DNA of 64,000 bases from Pseudaminobacter sp040049255 (GCF_040049255.1 NZ_JBDZDR010000001.1:124001-188000), one strand, 5' to 3'; positions 51,139 to 62,009 are shown, counted from the first letter of the stretch. Numbers and translations are program-made. The notes: a model not told the origin generated them from the sequence alone.

Positions 51139-51702
51139 ATGACGGCCATGAAGGTCAAAGACGCAGACATCCTCATCGTTCCCGGCTACACCAATTCCGG
51201 GCCCGACCACTGGCAGAGCCGGTGGGAGGCAAAGCTCTCCACCGCGCGGCGCGTGCAGCAGGCCGAATGGTCGAAACCGGTGCGTGACGATTGGACAGCC
51301 CAAGTGGCCCGCGCCGTGAACGAAGCGGAGAAGCCGGTGGTGTTCGTCGCCCATTCGCTCGGCGTGCCCACGGTCGTCCAGGCCATTCCGCTGTTCCGGA
51401 AGCCGATTGCAGGCGCCTTCTTCGTGGCGCCGCCGGATGTCTCCAACCCCGGCATCCGCCCCAAGCACCTGATGACCTTCGGTCCCTACCCGCGCGATCC
51501 GTTGCCGTTTCCTTCCGTGGTGGTGTGCAGCAGCAACGATCCGTTCTGCTCGCAAGAGGTCGCGGCAGACATCGCCGCGGCATGGGGCTCGCACCTGATA
51601 CATGCAGGCGATGCCGGCCACATAAACACGGACGCCGGTTATGGCCCCTGGCCGGAAGGCTCCATGGCCTTCGCGAACTTCCTGACCCGCCTGCCCGGGT
51701 AA
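51139..51702 (+). CDS. RBBP9/YdeN-type alpha/beta hydrolase
   Basis: 187 residues. Small serine hydrolase: DILIVPGYTNSGPDHWQSRW at the start, nucleophile elbow VVFVAHSLGVPTVV (G/A-H-S-L-G), and catalytic His in HAGDAGHINTDAG. Family members have esterase-like activity with few defined substrates. Start ATG 51139, with ATG 51148 close by; no clear ribosome site. It is divergent from the VOC gene. Confidence 0.88.
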   Translation: MTAMKVKDADILIVPGYTNSGPDHWQSRWEAKLSTARRVQQAEWSKPVRDDWTAQVARAVNEAEKPVVFVAHSLGVPTVVQAIPLFRKPIAGAFFVAPPDVSNPGIRPKHLMTFGPYPRDPLPFPSVVVCSSNDPFCSQEVAADIAAAWGSHLIHAGDAGHINTDAGYGPWPEGSMAFANFLTRLPG

Positions 51703-51739
51703 ACGTCCAGGTTGGGCGCTCAGACCGCCGCCCCGGAGA

Positions 51740-52549
51740 TCAGTAGCCTGACGAACCGCCGGCTTCCCCTGCTTTCAGCCGGCCAAGGCTATTTCGCGCC
51801 GCCGTGAGCAGGCTTTCGGCCCCCAGCGCGATGTAGCGCTGCTCTGTGCCGAGCGCCAGGAAGCGATAGCCCATCTCCACGAAACGCCCGCTCATGCTGG
51901 CATCCACCACATAGATGCCGGCATGCTTGCCCCCTGCCCTGGCTCTCGCGGCGATGCGTTCGACCGTGCCCATCATGTCTTCGAGCTTGCCGTCCACCGT
52001 TTCGCCTTCGGTCCAGGCGATGGAGAAATCGGCCGGGCCGACGAAGATTCCATCGATGCCGGGCGTTGCCAAAATGCCGTCCAGCGCATCAAGCGCCGCA
52101 CGCGTCTCGATCATTGCGAAGGAGACGGTGGCTGCATTGCTTTCCTGCAGCCAGGCAACAGGGTCCTTGCTGCAAGCGCGAGGTGCCGCAAAGGTCGGGC
52201 CCCAGGAACGCTCGCCGACAGGCGGATATTTCATCGCCGCCGCGAAACGCCGCGCGTCGTCCACCGAGTTCACCATCGGCGCAATGACCGCCTCGGCCCC
52301 GAAATCCAGCGCGCGGCTGGCCATGTCAAAACGCCCGACCGGCACGCGCACCACCGCATGGCGGCCCGCCGACGTCACCGGCACGATGCTGCGCAGCACG
52401 CTGTCTTCGTGATGACCGCCATGCTGCATGTCCAGGGTTACGGCGTCGAACCCCTGCGCGGCGACAACTTCAACCGTAAGCGCGTCCGGTATGCCGGACC
52501 AGGCAGTGATCAGGGTTTCACCAGCGTTCAGACGGGATGCGAGGCTCAT
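51740..52549 (-). CDS. HpcH/HpaI aldolase/citrate lyase family protein
   Basis: 269 residues, class II pyruvate aldolase TIM barrel. Signatures: LDMQHGGHHEDSVLRSI (conserved His/Gln), APMVNSVDDARRFAAAMKYPP, RSWGPTFAAPR, and MIETRAALDALDGILATPGIDGIFVGPADFSIA, with metal-binding Glu and Asp. Family members cleave or condense 2-keto-4-hydroxy acids. ATG 52549 has AAGGAG upstream. Follows the DUF1476 gene on the same strand, separated by a terminator. Confidence 0.9.
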   Translation of the reverse strand: MSLASRLNAGETLITAWSGIPDALTVEVVAAQGFDAVTLDMQHGGHHEDSVLRSIVPVTSAGRHAVVRVPVGRFDMASRALDFGAEAVIAPMVNSVDDARRFAAAMKYPPVGERSWGPTFAAPRACSKDPVAWLQESNAATVSFAMIETRAALDALDGILATPGIDGIFVGPADFSIAWTEGETVDGKLEDMMGTVERIAARARAGGKHAGIYVVDASMSGRFVEMGYRFLALGTEQRYIALGAESLLTAARNSLGRLKAGEAGGSSGY

Positions 52550-52600
52550 GTGCAACTCCTTGGATTCGCCACCATCTGAACCTGAAACCACCGGCAAGGC

Positions 52601-52631
52601 AAAGAAAAACCGCCCGGCAAGCGGGCGGTTT
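52601..52631 (-). terminator. Terminator of the DUF1476 gene
   Basis: On the minus strand a 10-pair stem (52607-52616 with 52622-52631), 5-base loop, then TTTCTTTG. Placed between the DUF1476 stop and the aldolase gene. Confidence 0.85.
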
Positions 52632-52653
52632 GTCAACTCAACTCTGAATTGCC

Positions 52654-52974
52654 TCAGGCCTTCTTGACCTGGGCGGCCGCGGTTGCCAGGAGTTCATCCA
52701 TGGTACGCCGGATCTGATGATCGGACTGATCGACGCCAGCGGCGTCGAAGTCGCGGCGGATCTTGCGGAAAACGTCGTGGTCGCCGGCTTCCTCGATATC
52801 GGCCACCACCACTTCGGTGGCATAGGCCTCTGCATCGGCGCCAGTCTTGCCAAGCTTCTCGGCGGCCCAGAGGCCCAGCAGTTTGTTGCGGCGGGCCACC
52901 GCCTTGAACCGCAATTCCTCATCCAGGACAAACTTCTTTTCGAAGTGTTCCTCGCGGTCCTTCATGCTGCTCAT
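52654..52974 (-). CDS. DUF1476 protein (alphaproteobacterial F1FO-ATPase inhibitor zeta subunit family)
   Basis: 106 residues. MKDREEHFEKKFVLDEELRFKAVARRNKLLGLWAAEKLG matches the zeta inhibitor family, which blocks ATP hydrolysis by F1 in Paracoccus; the N-terminal charged segment is the inhibitory part. The rest is a four-helix bundle. Whether this copy inhibits is unknown, as some rhizobial homologues are weak inhibitors. ATG 52974 has GGAGG. Divergent from purC. Confidence 0.88.
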   Translation of the reverse strand: MSSMKDREEHFEKKFVLDEELRFKAVARRNKLLGLWAAEKLGKTGADAEAYATEVVVADIEEAGDHDVFRKIRRDFDAAGVDQSDHQIRRTMDELLATAAAQVKKA

Positions 52975-53244
52975 AGGCTAATCCTCCGGATCACATGCCG
53001 ATTCGTAAAGCGAATATGGGTTGGTTCAGCAAAAATCAAAAGCCGACGGCACGGTCAATATCCATATTGAAAGGTACCGGTGCGGCATTTCGCTTGCGAA
53101 ACCCGTTGATCGCGAAGATTTGTTGATTGAGCAAACGGCGCGTTTGGGATAGAGACCGCCTTGAGACCCGAACCGCCGCGCCCTGGCCGGCGAGATGCAG
53201 GGAGCGGCTTGTGCCGTACGCCCTTGAATCCAGAGAACAATGAG

Positions 53245-54012
53245 ATGAAACATCGCCGCCGCATCTACGAAGGCAAGGCCAAGATCCTTTATGAAGGACC
53301 GGAGCCGGGCACGCTGATCCAGTTCTTCAAGGACGACGCCACCGCCTTCAACAAGAAGAAGCACGACATTGTCGACGGCAAAGGCGTGCTGAACAACCGC
53401 ATCTCCGAGCACATTTTCACCCATCTCAACCGGATGGGCATCCCGACCCACTTCATCCGCCGCCTGAATATGCGCGAGCAGCTGATCAAGGAAGTCGAGA
53501 TCATTCCGCTTGAGATCGTGGTGCGCAACATCGCCGCCGGCTCGCTCGCCAAGCGCCTTGGCATCGAGGAAGGTACCGTCCTGCCTCGCTCGATCATCGA
53601 GTTCTACTACAAGGCCGACGCGCTGGACGATCCGATGGTCTCGGAAGAGCACATCACAGCCTTCGGCTGGGCAAGCCCGCAGGAAATCGATGACATCATG
53701 GCGCTTGCCATCCGCGTCAACGACTTCCTCTCCGGCCTGTTCCTCGGCGTCGGCATCCAGCTGGTGGACTTCAAGATCGAGTGCGGCCGCCTGTTCGAGG
53801 GCGACATGATGCGCATCGTCGTGGCCGACGAGATTTCGCCCGACAGCTGCCGCCTGTGGGACGTCAACACCCAGGACAAGCTCGACAAGGACCGCTTCCG
53901 CCGCGACATGGGCGGGCTGGTGGAGGCCTACCAGGAAGTGGCCCGCCGCCTCGGCATTATGAACGAAAACGAGGCGCCGCGCCCCAACGGCCCGGTCCTC
54001 GTAAAGCACTAA
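53245..54012 (+). CDS. purC: Phosphoribosylaminoimidazole-succinocarboxamide synthase
   Basis: 255 residues. SAICAR synthase, purine step 8. Signatures: RRIYEGKAKILYEGPEPGTL, FKDDATAFNKKKHD, IPLEIVVRNIAAGSLAKRLG and LVDFKIECGRLF. It follows the purine order purC-purS-purQ-purL. The start is ATG 53245; an upstream in-frame start is less likely. A hairpin lies in the gap before purS. Confidence 0.95.
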   Translation: MKHRRRIYEGKAKILYEGPEPGTLIQFFKDDATAFNKKKHDIVDGKGVLNNRISEHIFTHLNRMGIPTHFIRRLNMREQLIKEVEIIPLEIVVRNIAAGSLAKRLGIEEGTVLPRSIIEFYYKADALDDPMVSEEHITAFGWASPQEIDDIMALAIRVNDFLSGLFLGVGIQLVDFKIECGRLFEGDMMRIVVADEISPDSCRLWDVNTQDKLDKDRFRRDMGGLVEAYQEVARRLGIMNENEAPRPNGPVLVKH

Positions 54013-54021
54013 ACCAAATCC

Positions 54022-54047
54022 TCGGGCGCGTCCAAAAACGCGCCCGA
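54022..54047 (+). terminator. Intercistronic hairpin between purC and purS
   Basis: Perfect 10-pair stem (54022-54031 with 54038-54047) and a 6-base loop, followed by ACAACTTTAG. The weak U tract suggests a partial terminator or RNA stabiliser rather than a full stop. Confidence 0.5.
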
Positions 54048-54075
54048 ACAACTTTAGACGACTTCCCGGAGTGAA

Positions 54076-54324
54076 ATGCCCGTGATCAAGGCCCGCGTCA
54101 CCGTCACCCTCAAGAACGGCGTGCTCGACCCGCAAGGCAAGGCCATCGAACATGCTCTCGGCAGCCTCGGTTTTGAAGGCGTGGGACAGGTGCGCCAGGG
54201 CAAGGTGTTCGACATCGAGATCGCAGGCACCGACGCCGCCAAGGCCGAGGCCGACCTGAAGGCCATGTGCGACAAGCTGCTGGCGAACACGGTTATCGAG
54301 AACTATAGTGTGTCCATAGCCTGA
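54076..54324 (+). CDS. purS: Phosphoribosylformylglycinamidine synthase subunit PurS
   Basis: 82 residues. Small subunit that bridges PurQ and PurL. The fold is read from IKARVTVTLKNGVLDPQGKAIEHALGSLGFEGVGQVRQGKVFDIEIAG with the C-terminal CDKLLANTVIENYSV. Start ATG 54076 or the GTG at 54082. Needed because the PurL here is the short form. Confidence 0.93.
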   Translation: MPVIKARVTVTLKNGVLDPQGKAIEHALGSLGFEGVGQVRQGKVFDIEIAGTDAAKAEADLKAMCDKLLANTVIENYSVSIA

Positions 54325-54345
54325 GGTTGGAAACCGGAGGGTGTA

Positions 54346-54600
54346 GTGGCTGAAATCTCAAGCGATCTGCTCTACGAGGTACTGAAGAAAATTCAGTCTC
54401 GCCTCGACGGGCTTGAGCACGGTGTCCGCGAGGTCAAGCAAGAGCTGACAGCCATTCGCGGCCACATGCTTTCGATGCAGAGCGACGTTCACAACATCTA
54501 CACGAAGCTCGACAGGCATGATGAGAGCCTCGACCGCATAGAGCGCCGTCTCGAACTGCGCGAACTCGCCGAAACGCAAAGGCCTTACGAACCGAAATGA
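54346..54600 (+). CDS. Coiled-coil protein between purS and purQ
   Basis: 84 residues. Nearly all helical: EISSDLLYEVLKKIQSRLDGLEHGVREV, then a second coil through SMQSDVHNIYTKLDRHDESLDRIERRLELREL, with heptad leucines and isoleucines. No signal or membrane span. It starts with GTG 54346, 21 bases after purS. Its stop overlaps the purQ start as ATGA, implying coupling. Known as an unannotated small protein in this spot in some rhizobia. A role in the FGAM synthase complex is speculation. Confidence 0.72.
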   Translation: MAEISSDLLYEVLKKIQSRLDGLEHGVREVKQELTAIRGHMLSMQSDVHNIYTKLDRHDESLDRIERRLELRELAETQRPYEPK

Positions 54601-55283
54601 AATCCGCCGTCGTCGTCCTCCCCGGCCTCAATCGCGACCGTGACATGATCGCGGCGCTGACCAAGATTTCGGGCACCGCACCTGTCACCATCTGGCAGAC
54701 CGACACCGACATTCCCGATGTCGACCTGATCGTCATTCCCGGCGGCTTCTCCTACGGAGACTATCTGCGCTGCGGCGCGATTGCCGCCCGCATGCCTGTC
54801 ATGCGCGCCGTTGCCGAAAAGGCGGCCAAGGGCGTTCAAGTGATAGGCGTGTGCAACGGCTTCCAGATCCTGGTCGAGGCCGGAATGCTGCCCGGCGCCC
54901 TGATGCGCAACACCTCGCTGAAGTTCGTCTGCCGCGAAGTGAAGCTGCAGGTTGCAAACGCCAATACCGCCTTCACCCATCGCTACCAGCCGGGCCAGAT
55001 CATACGCTGCCCGGTGGCGCATCACGACGGCAACTATTTCGCAGACGCCGAAACGCTGGCGCGGATCGAAGGCGAAGGCCAGGTCGTGTTCCGCTACGCC
55101 GACGGCACCAACCCCAACGGGTCGATCAACGACATTGCCGGCATCGTCAATGCCAAGGGCAATGTGCTCGGGCTTATGCCGCACCCGGAAAACCTGATCG
55201 AACCGGCCCATGGCGGAACGGATGGTCGCGGGCTGTTTGAAAGCGTGCTCGGCGGCGCCCGGCGCGAACTTGTGGACGCCTGA
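54597..55283 (+). CDS. purQ: Phosphoribosylformylglycinamidine synthase subunit PurQ
   Basis: 228 residues. Class I glutaminase that feeds ammonia to PurL. Signatures: VVVLPGLNRDRDMIAAL, IVIPGGFSYGDYLRCGAIAARMP, nucleophile Cys in VIGVCNGFQILVEAGMLPG, and catalytic His/Glu in GLMPHPENL. ATG overlaps the upstream stop. Separate purS/purQ/purL rather than the fused enterobacterial enzyme. Confidence 0.96.
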   Translation: MKSAVVVLPGLNRDRDMIAALTKISGTAPVTIWQTDTDIPDVDLIVIPGGFSYGDYLRCGAIAARMPVMRAVAEKAAKGVQVIGVCNGFQILVEAGMLPGALMRNTSLKFVCREVKLQVANANTAFTHRYQPGQIIRCPVAHHDGNYFADAETLARIEGEGQVVFRYADGTNPNGSINDIAGIVNAKGNVLGLMPHPENLIEPAHGGTDGRGLFESVLGGARRELVDA

Positions 55284-55349
55284 CAACCCGACGGGGTCCC
55301 CCTTTCCAGCCCTCCTGTGCCAACCCGTTTTAGAGGCGAATGTCGCGGC

Positions 55350-55763
55350 ATGAAGAAGCTTTGCATGGTGCCCGCAGTGTTTTCGGCGCTGCTTGCGCTT
55401 GGTGCTTGCCAGTCGGGCTCAAAGCCTGCGGCATCGAATGTCGTCTCGGGCAAGAGTGCCTCGCTGCGAGCCATGGAGCAGGTGGCCATCGCCGCGCACA
55501 GATGCTGGTTTGCCAGCAAGGACCCTGCCTTCAGGCCCTATCGCATGGCCAACGAACTGAACGCATTCGGCGGCACGCCGCGCTTCCTGCTGGTCCCGGC
55601 CAAGAATTACGGTGGCCTGCCGCTCCTAGTCGTACAGGCGCGCGGCAATTCCAGCCAGGTCGAGCATTTCGGCCCGCTGACGGCAGAGCCGCTCGGCGCG
55701 CGCATCAATGCCGATCTGGCTCGCTGGTCCAGCGGCAACAGCGATTGCGGCAGCGCGGCATGA
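55350..55763 (+). CDS. Hypothetical lipoprotein
   Basis: 137 residues. Lipoprotein signal with lipobox LALGAC, Cys20, followed by a low-complexity linker (QSGSKPAASNVVSGKSAS) and a compact C-terminal domain with two cysteines (HRCWFASKD, NSDCGSAA). Its position between purQ and purL is probably incidental. No family recognised. ATG 55350 with an upstream GCGGC region; ribosome site weak. Confidence 0.6.
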   Translation: MKKLCMVPAVFSALLALGACQSGSKPAASNVVSGKSASLRAMEQVAIAAHRCWFASKDPAFRPYRMANELNAFGGTPRFLLVPAKNYGGLPLLVVQARGNSSQVEHFGPLTAEPLGARINADLARWSSGNSDCGSAA

Positions 55764-55917
55764 CGGATGAGCGAGGGACCGACGGAGCGGAGAGGTCCCC
55801 TGCCCGCCTGCTTTCACCCGCTATCTTGTGCCATGCGTCATCGCAATTCTTGCAGACTGTGGCAATTCACGCTTTAGGAAGCTTCCGAAGCCGAACTGAC
55901 GGAAAAGGCCCCCGACC

Positions 55918-58134
<2,217 letters not shown>

Positions 58135-58155
58135 TTGCAGACGCGGAGGGCGTCG

Positions 58156-58899
58156 GTGGGCTATTCCAAGGTCAGAAGAACGATCAAGGAAGCGCTAGTC
58201 TATCGGTTCTCTCGCCCTCGCCCGCCCCGCCATCCTACACCGTTCAGCGGGCCGGTGCTGGTCATCGGCTCGGCCCCTGCGTCAAACCTGCCCGAAGGCT
58301 TCGATGAGCGTTTTTCGGTTCTCACCGTCAACGGCTCGCAGGCAATCGCGAAGCAATGGGGCATCCGCAAACCCCACGCGACCTTTCTGCAGTTCAACCA
58401 AATAGAGGGCACGAACGACAACGCCATTGCCGTGCGTCGAGTTCTCGACGGCGAAGAGACCGGTCTTCTCCATGTGATACGCTGGCCCTTCGAGGAACAA
58501 CGATTGCGCGACGGTCTGGCCGCCTTCAACTATCGCTATGACGAATTGCGGCTGGTCGACCAGTATCAACGCATGGCGCTGCGCGAAGCAGTCATGGGCA
58601 AACGCCACAGCGAACTGGACAATGCGCGGAAGTTCTCGAACGGCATAACCGCAGTGCTCTATGCGCTCCACAGCGAGGCGCAGGCGGTCGTCATCTCGGG
58701 GATCAATCCCAAGTCCAGCGGCCATGCCTATAACGACCTCGGCTTGCAAAGACTTCACGGCGACATGGACCTCTCGATCCTGCTCGAGCTTCATGCCCGC
58801 GGCGTCGGGCTTTTTACCGCCGATCCCGAAGTCGCCACCTCTATCGGGTTGCCCCTGTGGCCGGGGCATATCCGGGCTTCCCGGCATAGCGGCCGCTGA
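58156..58899 (+). CDS. Unknown protein with a nucleotide-sugar-transferase-like N terminus
   Basis: 247 residues. The start GTG 58156 has a perfect GGAGG six bases upstream. VLVIGSAPASNLPEGFDERFSVLTVNGSQ resembles the loop of sialyltransferase- or Maf-like glycosyltransferase folds, and VVISGINPKSSGHAYNDL lies in the second half. The first 30 residues are basic (KVRRTIKEALVYRFSRPRPP). No signal peptide. Transferase activity is only a guess. It lies between purL and bolA and may share their transcript. Confidence 0.5.
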   Translation: MGYSKVRRTIKEALVYRFSRPRPPRHPTPFSGPVLVIGSAPASNLPEGFDERFSVLTVNGSQAIAKQWGIRKPHATFLQFNQIEGTNDNAIAVRRVLDGEETGLLHVIRWPFEEQRLRDGLAAFNYRYDELRLVDQYQRMALREAVMGKRHSELDNARKFSNGITAVLYALHSEAQAVVISGINPKSSGHAYNDLGLQRLHGDMDLSILLELHARGVGLFTADPEVATSIGLPLWPGHIRASRHSGR

Positions 58900-58969
58900 G
58901 CCACGCCATGATTGACCTTGTTCCGCGCAACGGCCATATCTGAGGCAGAGTGAACTTGGAGACTTCTTC

Positions 58970-59203
58970 ATGGCAATGGACGCACACGACATCGAAAAGC
59001 TGATCAAGGACGGCATCCCCGATGCAAAGGTGACCATCCGCGACCTTGCCGGAGATGGCGACCACTATGCTGCCGAGGTCGTGGCTGAAAGCTTCCGCGG
59101 CAAGAGCCGTGTCCAGCAGCACCAGATGGTCTACGAGGCCCTGAAGGGCAACATGGGTGGAACGCTCCACGCGCTCGCCCTTCAGACCAGCGCTCCGGAG
59201 TAA
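58970..59203 (+). CDS. bolA: BolA family protein
   Basis: 77 residues. BolA fold: AHDIEKLIKDGIPDAKVTIRDLAGDGDHYAAEVVAESFRGKSRVQQHQMVYEAL, ending GGTLHALALQT. The His in QHQMVYEAL is the usual iron-sulfur ligand when paired with a monothiol glutaredoxin. grxD lies about 1 kb downstream, so the pair is probably functional in iron-sulfur trafficking. Good spacing after an AGACTTCTTC-type leader with ATG 58970. Confidence 0.93.
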   Translation: MAMDAHDIEKLIKDGIPDAKVTIRDLAGDGDHYAAEVVAESFRGKSRVQQHQMVYEALKGNMGGTLHALALQTSAPE

Positions 59204-59206
59204 GCA

Positions 59207-60004
59207 CTAGCCTTTGGGAAAAACCGCAAGGATCGGCCCCACCGGGTAGACGCCACCGATCAGCGTCTCCCGGCCATTTGAAAGGGCCGAAATCGCGCCA
59301 TCGAAATAAAGCGCATTTGGACATTCGAGCGCATCGCGAAACAGGCGCCCGAAGCTGCCGAAGCTCACAGGCTTGCGCGAAATTGCCAGCACAACCGTAT
59401 GCGCATCGCGTACGCCCACGCCGTTGCGGATGAAGCGCGACGAACCGTTTTCCTCGAAGCGAGGATGCAGCTTTCCATGGATGACCAGAAGCGGCCCGGA
59501 CTGGGTGGCAAATGCAACGTCTTTCGGCGAAGCGGCGGCGTAGGCTGATGATTCGGCGATCGCGGCCGTCCCATCCGCAGCGATACTGAACACACCGTTG
59601 GGCTTCATGAAGAAGTTGCCTTGGCCATCGGCCAACTCAATGGGGCTCGTCTGCCTGCCCTCTTCGACCAGCAGCCCGACGGGGGACATATCCTCATGAT
59701 ACATGCCCGCGTTCATCGAAAGCAGCGGTCGCCTGCCCTGCCCGGCCATTGCCGCGTCAAACGCCTTCAGCGATCGGAAGGGCTTGCCGTCCTTTCCGGC
59801 ATGGAAAAGCGCGATCTCATGGGCCCGCAGGTCGATCTCGCAAACAAGATGCTCGACGCCCTCAAACAGCAGTTCTCGGCACAGATTGGGAATTGACGGA
59901 CCCCCCGTCACGACACGCGAGGGTTGACGCACCAGCCAGGCAAGTGCAATCGCGGCCAATCCGATTGCTAGAAGCGCGGTCGCCACAGGCTTGGAGCGCC
60001 CCAT
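59207..60004 (-). CDS. NAGPA-type phosphodiester glycosidase family protein
   Basis: 265 residues. One N-terminal hydrophobic segment (VATALLAIGLAAIALAWLV) exports or anchors it. The core (ALFHAGKDGKPFRSLKAFDA, LLSMNAGMYHEDMSPVGLLVEEGRQ, NGVFSIAADG, FIRNGVGVRDAHTVVLAISRK, ALYFDGAISAL) matches the NAGPA/YigE exopolysaccharide-related family. It would hydrolyse a sugar phosphodiester outside the cytoplasm, with the target unknown. Start ATG 60004; ATG 60043 is possible. It is placed between bolA and grxD on the other strand. Confidence 0.85.
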   Translation of the reverse strand: MGRSKPVATALLAIGLAAIALAWLVRQPSRVVTGGPSIPNLCRELLFEGVEHLVCEIDLRAHEIALFHAGKDGKPFRSLKAFDAAMAGQGRRPLLSMNAGMYHEDMSPVGLLVEEGRQTSPIELADGQGNFFMKPNGVFSIAADGTAAIAESSAYAAASPKDVAFATQSGPLLVIHGKLHPRFEENGSSRFIRNGVGVRDAHTVVLAISRKPVSFGSFGRLFRDALECPNALYFDGAISALSNGRETLIGGVYPVGPILAVFPKG

Positions 60005-60175
60005 TGAGCGAACTGACCATCCGGAACCGTCTCGATTTGACATTTCATGCATGGCTGGGGCGCTGGTGGCCAACTTGTCCGGTGTCAGGAGCCTGACTTG
60101 TCTCACCCGTCCATCGGGGTTATTTGAGGGGTTAGGGTATGGCCCTGCGCAGTGGGCGACGAAAGGCGAAATCAG

Positions 60176-60505
60176 ATGAGCATCAAGGATTACATCGACA
60201 ACGAGGTCAAGACCAACGACGTTGTCCTCTTCATGAAGGGCACGCCGGGGTTCCCGCAGTGCGGATTTTCCGGGCAGGTCGTGCAGATTCTCGACTATGT
60301 CGGGGTCGACTATAAGGGCATCGACGTTCTGACCTCCATGGAACTGCGCCAAGGCATCAAGGATTATTCCAACTGGCCGACGATTCCCCAGCTTTACGTG
60401 AAGGGCGAGTTCGTCGGCGGATGCGATATCGTGCGCGAAATGTTCCAGGCCGGCGAGCTGCAGAGCCTTTTCGAAGGCAAGGGCGTGGCAACCAGAGCCG
60501 CCTGA
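60176..60505 (+). CDS. grxD: Monothiol glutaredoxin, Grx4 family
   Basis: 109 residues. Monothiol CGFS active site: FMKGTPGFPQCGFSGQVV. The GSH-binding WPTIPQLYVKGEFVGGCDI (TVP-like) loop is complete. It carries [2Fe-2S] clusters, often with BolA, and can regulate iron. ATG 60176 follows AAGGCG. Followed by a hairpin terminator. Near bolA at 58.97 kb. Confidence 0.95.
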   Translation: MSIKDYIDNEVKTNDVVLFMKGTPGFPQCGFSGQVVQILDYVGVDYKGIDVLTSMELRQGIKDYSNWPTIPQLYVKGEFVGGCDIVREMFQAGELQSLFEGKGVATRAA

Positions 60506-60557
60506 GTGGCTGCATTGCGGAAGCCTTTCCGCAGGTCGGCTTCGAAGCTTCCGTTTC

Positions 60558-60581
60558 AAGGCGCCGGAACCCCGGCGCCTT
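60558..60581 (+). terminator. Terminator of grxD
   Basis: Ten-pair perfect stem (60558-60567 with 60572-60581), 4-base loop, followed by ACAGTGTTTG. Strong stem but weak U tract. Confidence 0.6.
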
Positions 60582-60767
60582 ACAGTGTTTGAAATGATTT
60601 ATATGGCCTCGCCTTCGGCGCGGCCCCGCCGGCCACGATGCGCTGCGTGCCTCTCCCGTTTTTCCGCATCGTGCCGCCTTTGTTTTGCCAATGCCTTGCC
60701 GGAAAAGCCGGATCGCACCCACGATGTGTGTCGGAGGCTGCAGTTGGCCCTTTGACGGAATGACAGA

Positions 60768-62009
60768 ATGGACGCTTCGACGACAATCAAAGAGCCGCGT
60801 CTGCAAGGCGTGGGCAAGGTAGAATTCATCGGCATGATGGCGATGCTGATGGCGCTCAATGCGCTCGCCATCGACATCATGCTGCCCGGCCTGCAACAGA
60901 TCGGTGCAAGTCTTGGCGTCGAAAGCGAAAATCACCGGCAATACGTGATTTCGGCCTATCTGCTCGGCTTCGCCTTCGCGCAGCTTGTCTACGGCCCGCT
61001 TGCCGACCGTTTCGGCCGGCGCCTGCCGCTGCTGTTCGGGCTTGGCATCTATGTCGCCGCGGCCCTGGCCGGCGCTTTCGCGCCCACCTTTGCCGCGCTG
61101 CTGCTGCTGCGTGTTGCCCACGGCATAGGTTCGGCGGCCACACGCGTCATCAGCGTGTCGATCATCCGCGACGTGTTCGGCGGCCGAAAGATGGCCGAGG
61201 TGATGTCGCTGGTGATGATGGTGTTCATGATCGTGCCGGTCGTCGCGCCGGGAACGGGCCAGGTCATCATGATCTTCGGCGAGTGGCACCTGATCTTCGG
61301 CTTTATGGCCGCAATGGGCATTGCCGTGACGATATGGGTCTATCTGCGCCTTCCGGAGACGCTCGACCCTGCTGATGTCAGGCCGTTCACGTTGACGTCG
61401 GTGCTGCGCGGCTTCGGCATCGTGCTCGGCAACCGAGTGGCGCTTTGCTACACGCTGGCCAGCGCCTTCGTGTTCGGCGCGCTTTTCGGCTTCATCAATT
61501 CGGCGCAACAGGTCTATGTCGGCATCTATCAGCTGGGTGCGCTGTTTCCGGTGGCCTTCGCAGCCGTCGCCATGTTCATGGCGCTGTCGTCGTTCCTCAA
61601 CTCGCGGCTCGTGGTGCATCTGGGCATGCGCAGGCTGTCGCACGGCGCGCTGCTCGGCTTCACGACCATCAGCGCCATCTGGTTCGGCCTGTCGCTGTTC
61701 GGGGTCATCCCCTTCCCGCTGTTCCTGGTGCTTTTCGCGCTGGCCATGTTCCAATTCGGCCTCATCGGCTCGAATTTCAACGCGTTGGCCATGGAACCGC
61801 TGGGCCATGTGGCTGGCACGGCTTCCTCCGTGCTGGGCTTCATGGGCACGGCCGGCGGCGGCGTCATCGGCGCGCTGATCGGACAGGCGTTCGACGGCAC
61901 CACGACCCCGCTCGCCGCCGGCTTCTTCGCCGTCTCCATCATCGGGCTGATCTTCGTGCTGATCGCGGAAAAGGGCCGGCTGTTCCAGGCCCAGCACAAG
62001 CCGTCCTAA
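60768..62009 (+). CDS. Bcr/CflA-type MFS multidrug exporter
   Basis: 413 residues, about 12 membrane spans. Signatures: ALAIDIMLPGLQQIGASLG, motif A GPLADRFGRRLPLLFGL, and the acidic residue in helix 1 (D36). The middle loop ends near LTLTSVLRGFGIV. Substrate range cannot be told. ATG 60768. Ends in a hairpin shared with the convergent ttcA gene. About 260 bases upstream, to 60505, hold the grxD terminator but no further gene. Confidence 0.9.
   Translation: MDASTTIKEPRLQGVGKVEFIGMMAMLMALNALAIDIMLPGLQQIGASLGVESENHRQYVISAYLLGFAFAQLVYGPLADRFGRRLPLLFGLGIYVAAALAGAFAPTFAALLLLRVAHGIGSAATRVISVSIIRDVFGGRKMAEVMSLVMMVFMIVPVVAPGTGQVIMIFGEWHLIFGFMAAMGIAVTIWVYLRLPETLDPADVRPFTLTSVLRGFGIVLGNRVALCYTLASAFVFGALFGFINSAQQVYVGIYQLGALFPVAFAAVAMFMALSSFLNSRLVVHLGMRRLSHGALLGFTTISAIWFGLSLFGVIPFPLFLVLFALAMFQFGLIGSNFNALAMEPLGHVAGTASSVLGFMGTAGGGVIGALIGQAFDGTTTPLAAGFFAVSIIGLIFVLIAEKGRLFQAQHKPS

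Noticed and set aside
60357..61997. 546-residue minus-strand frame opposite the MFS exporter
   Set aside because: His/Glu/Gln/Arg-rich mirror of a membrane protein.
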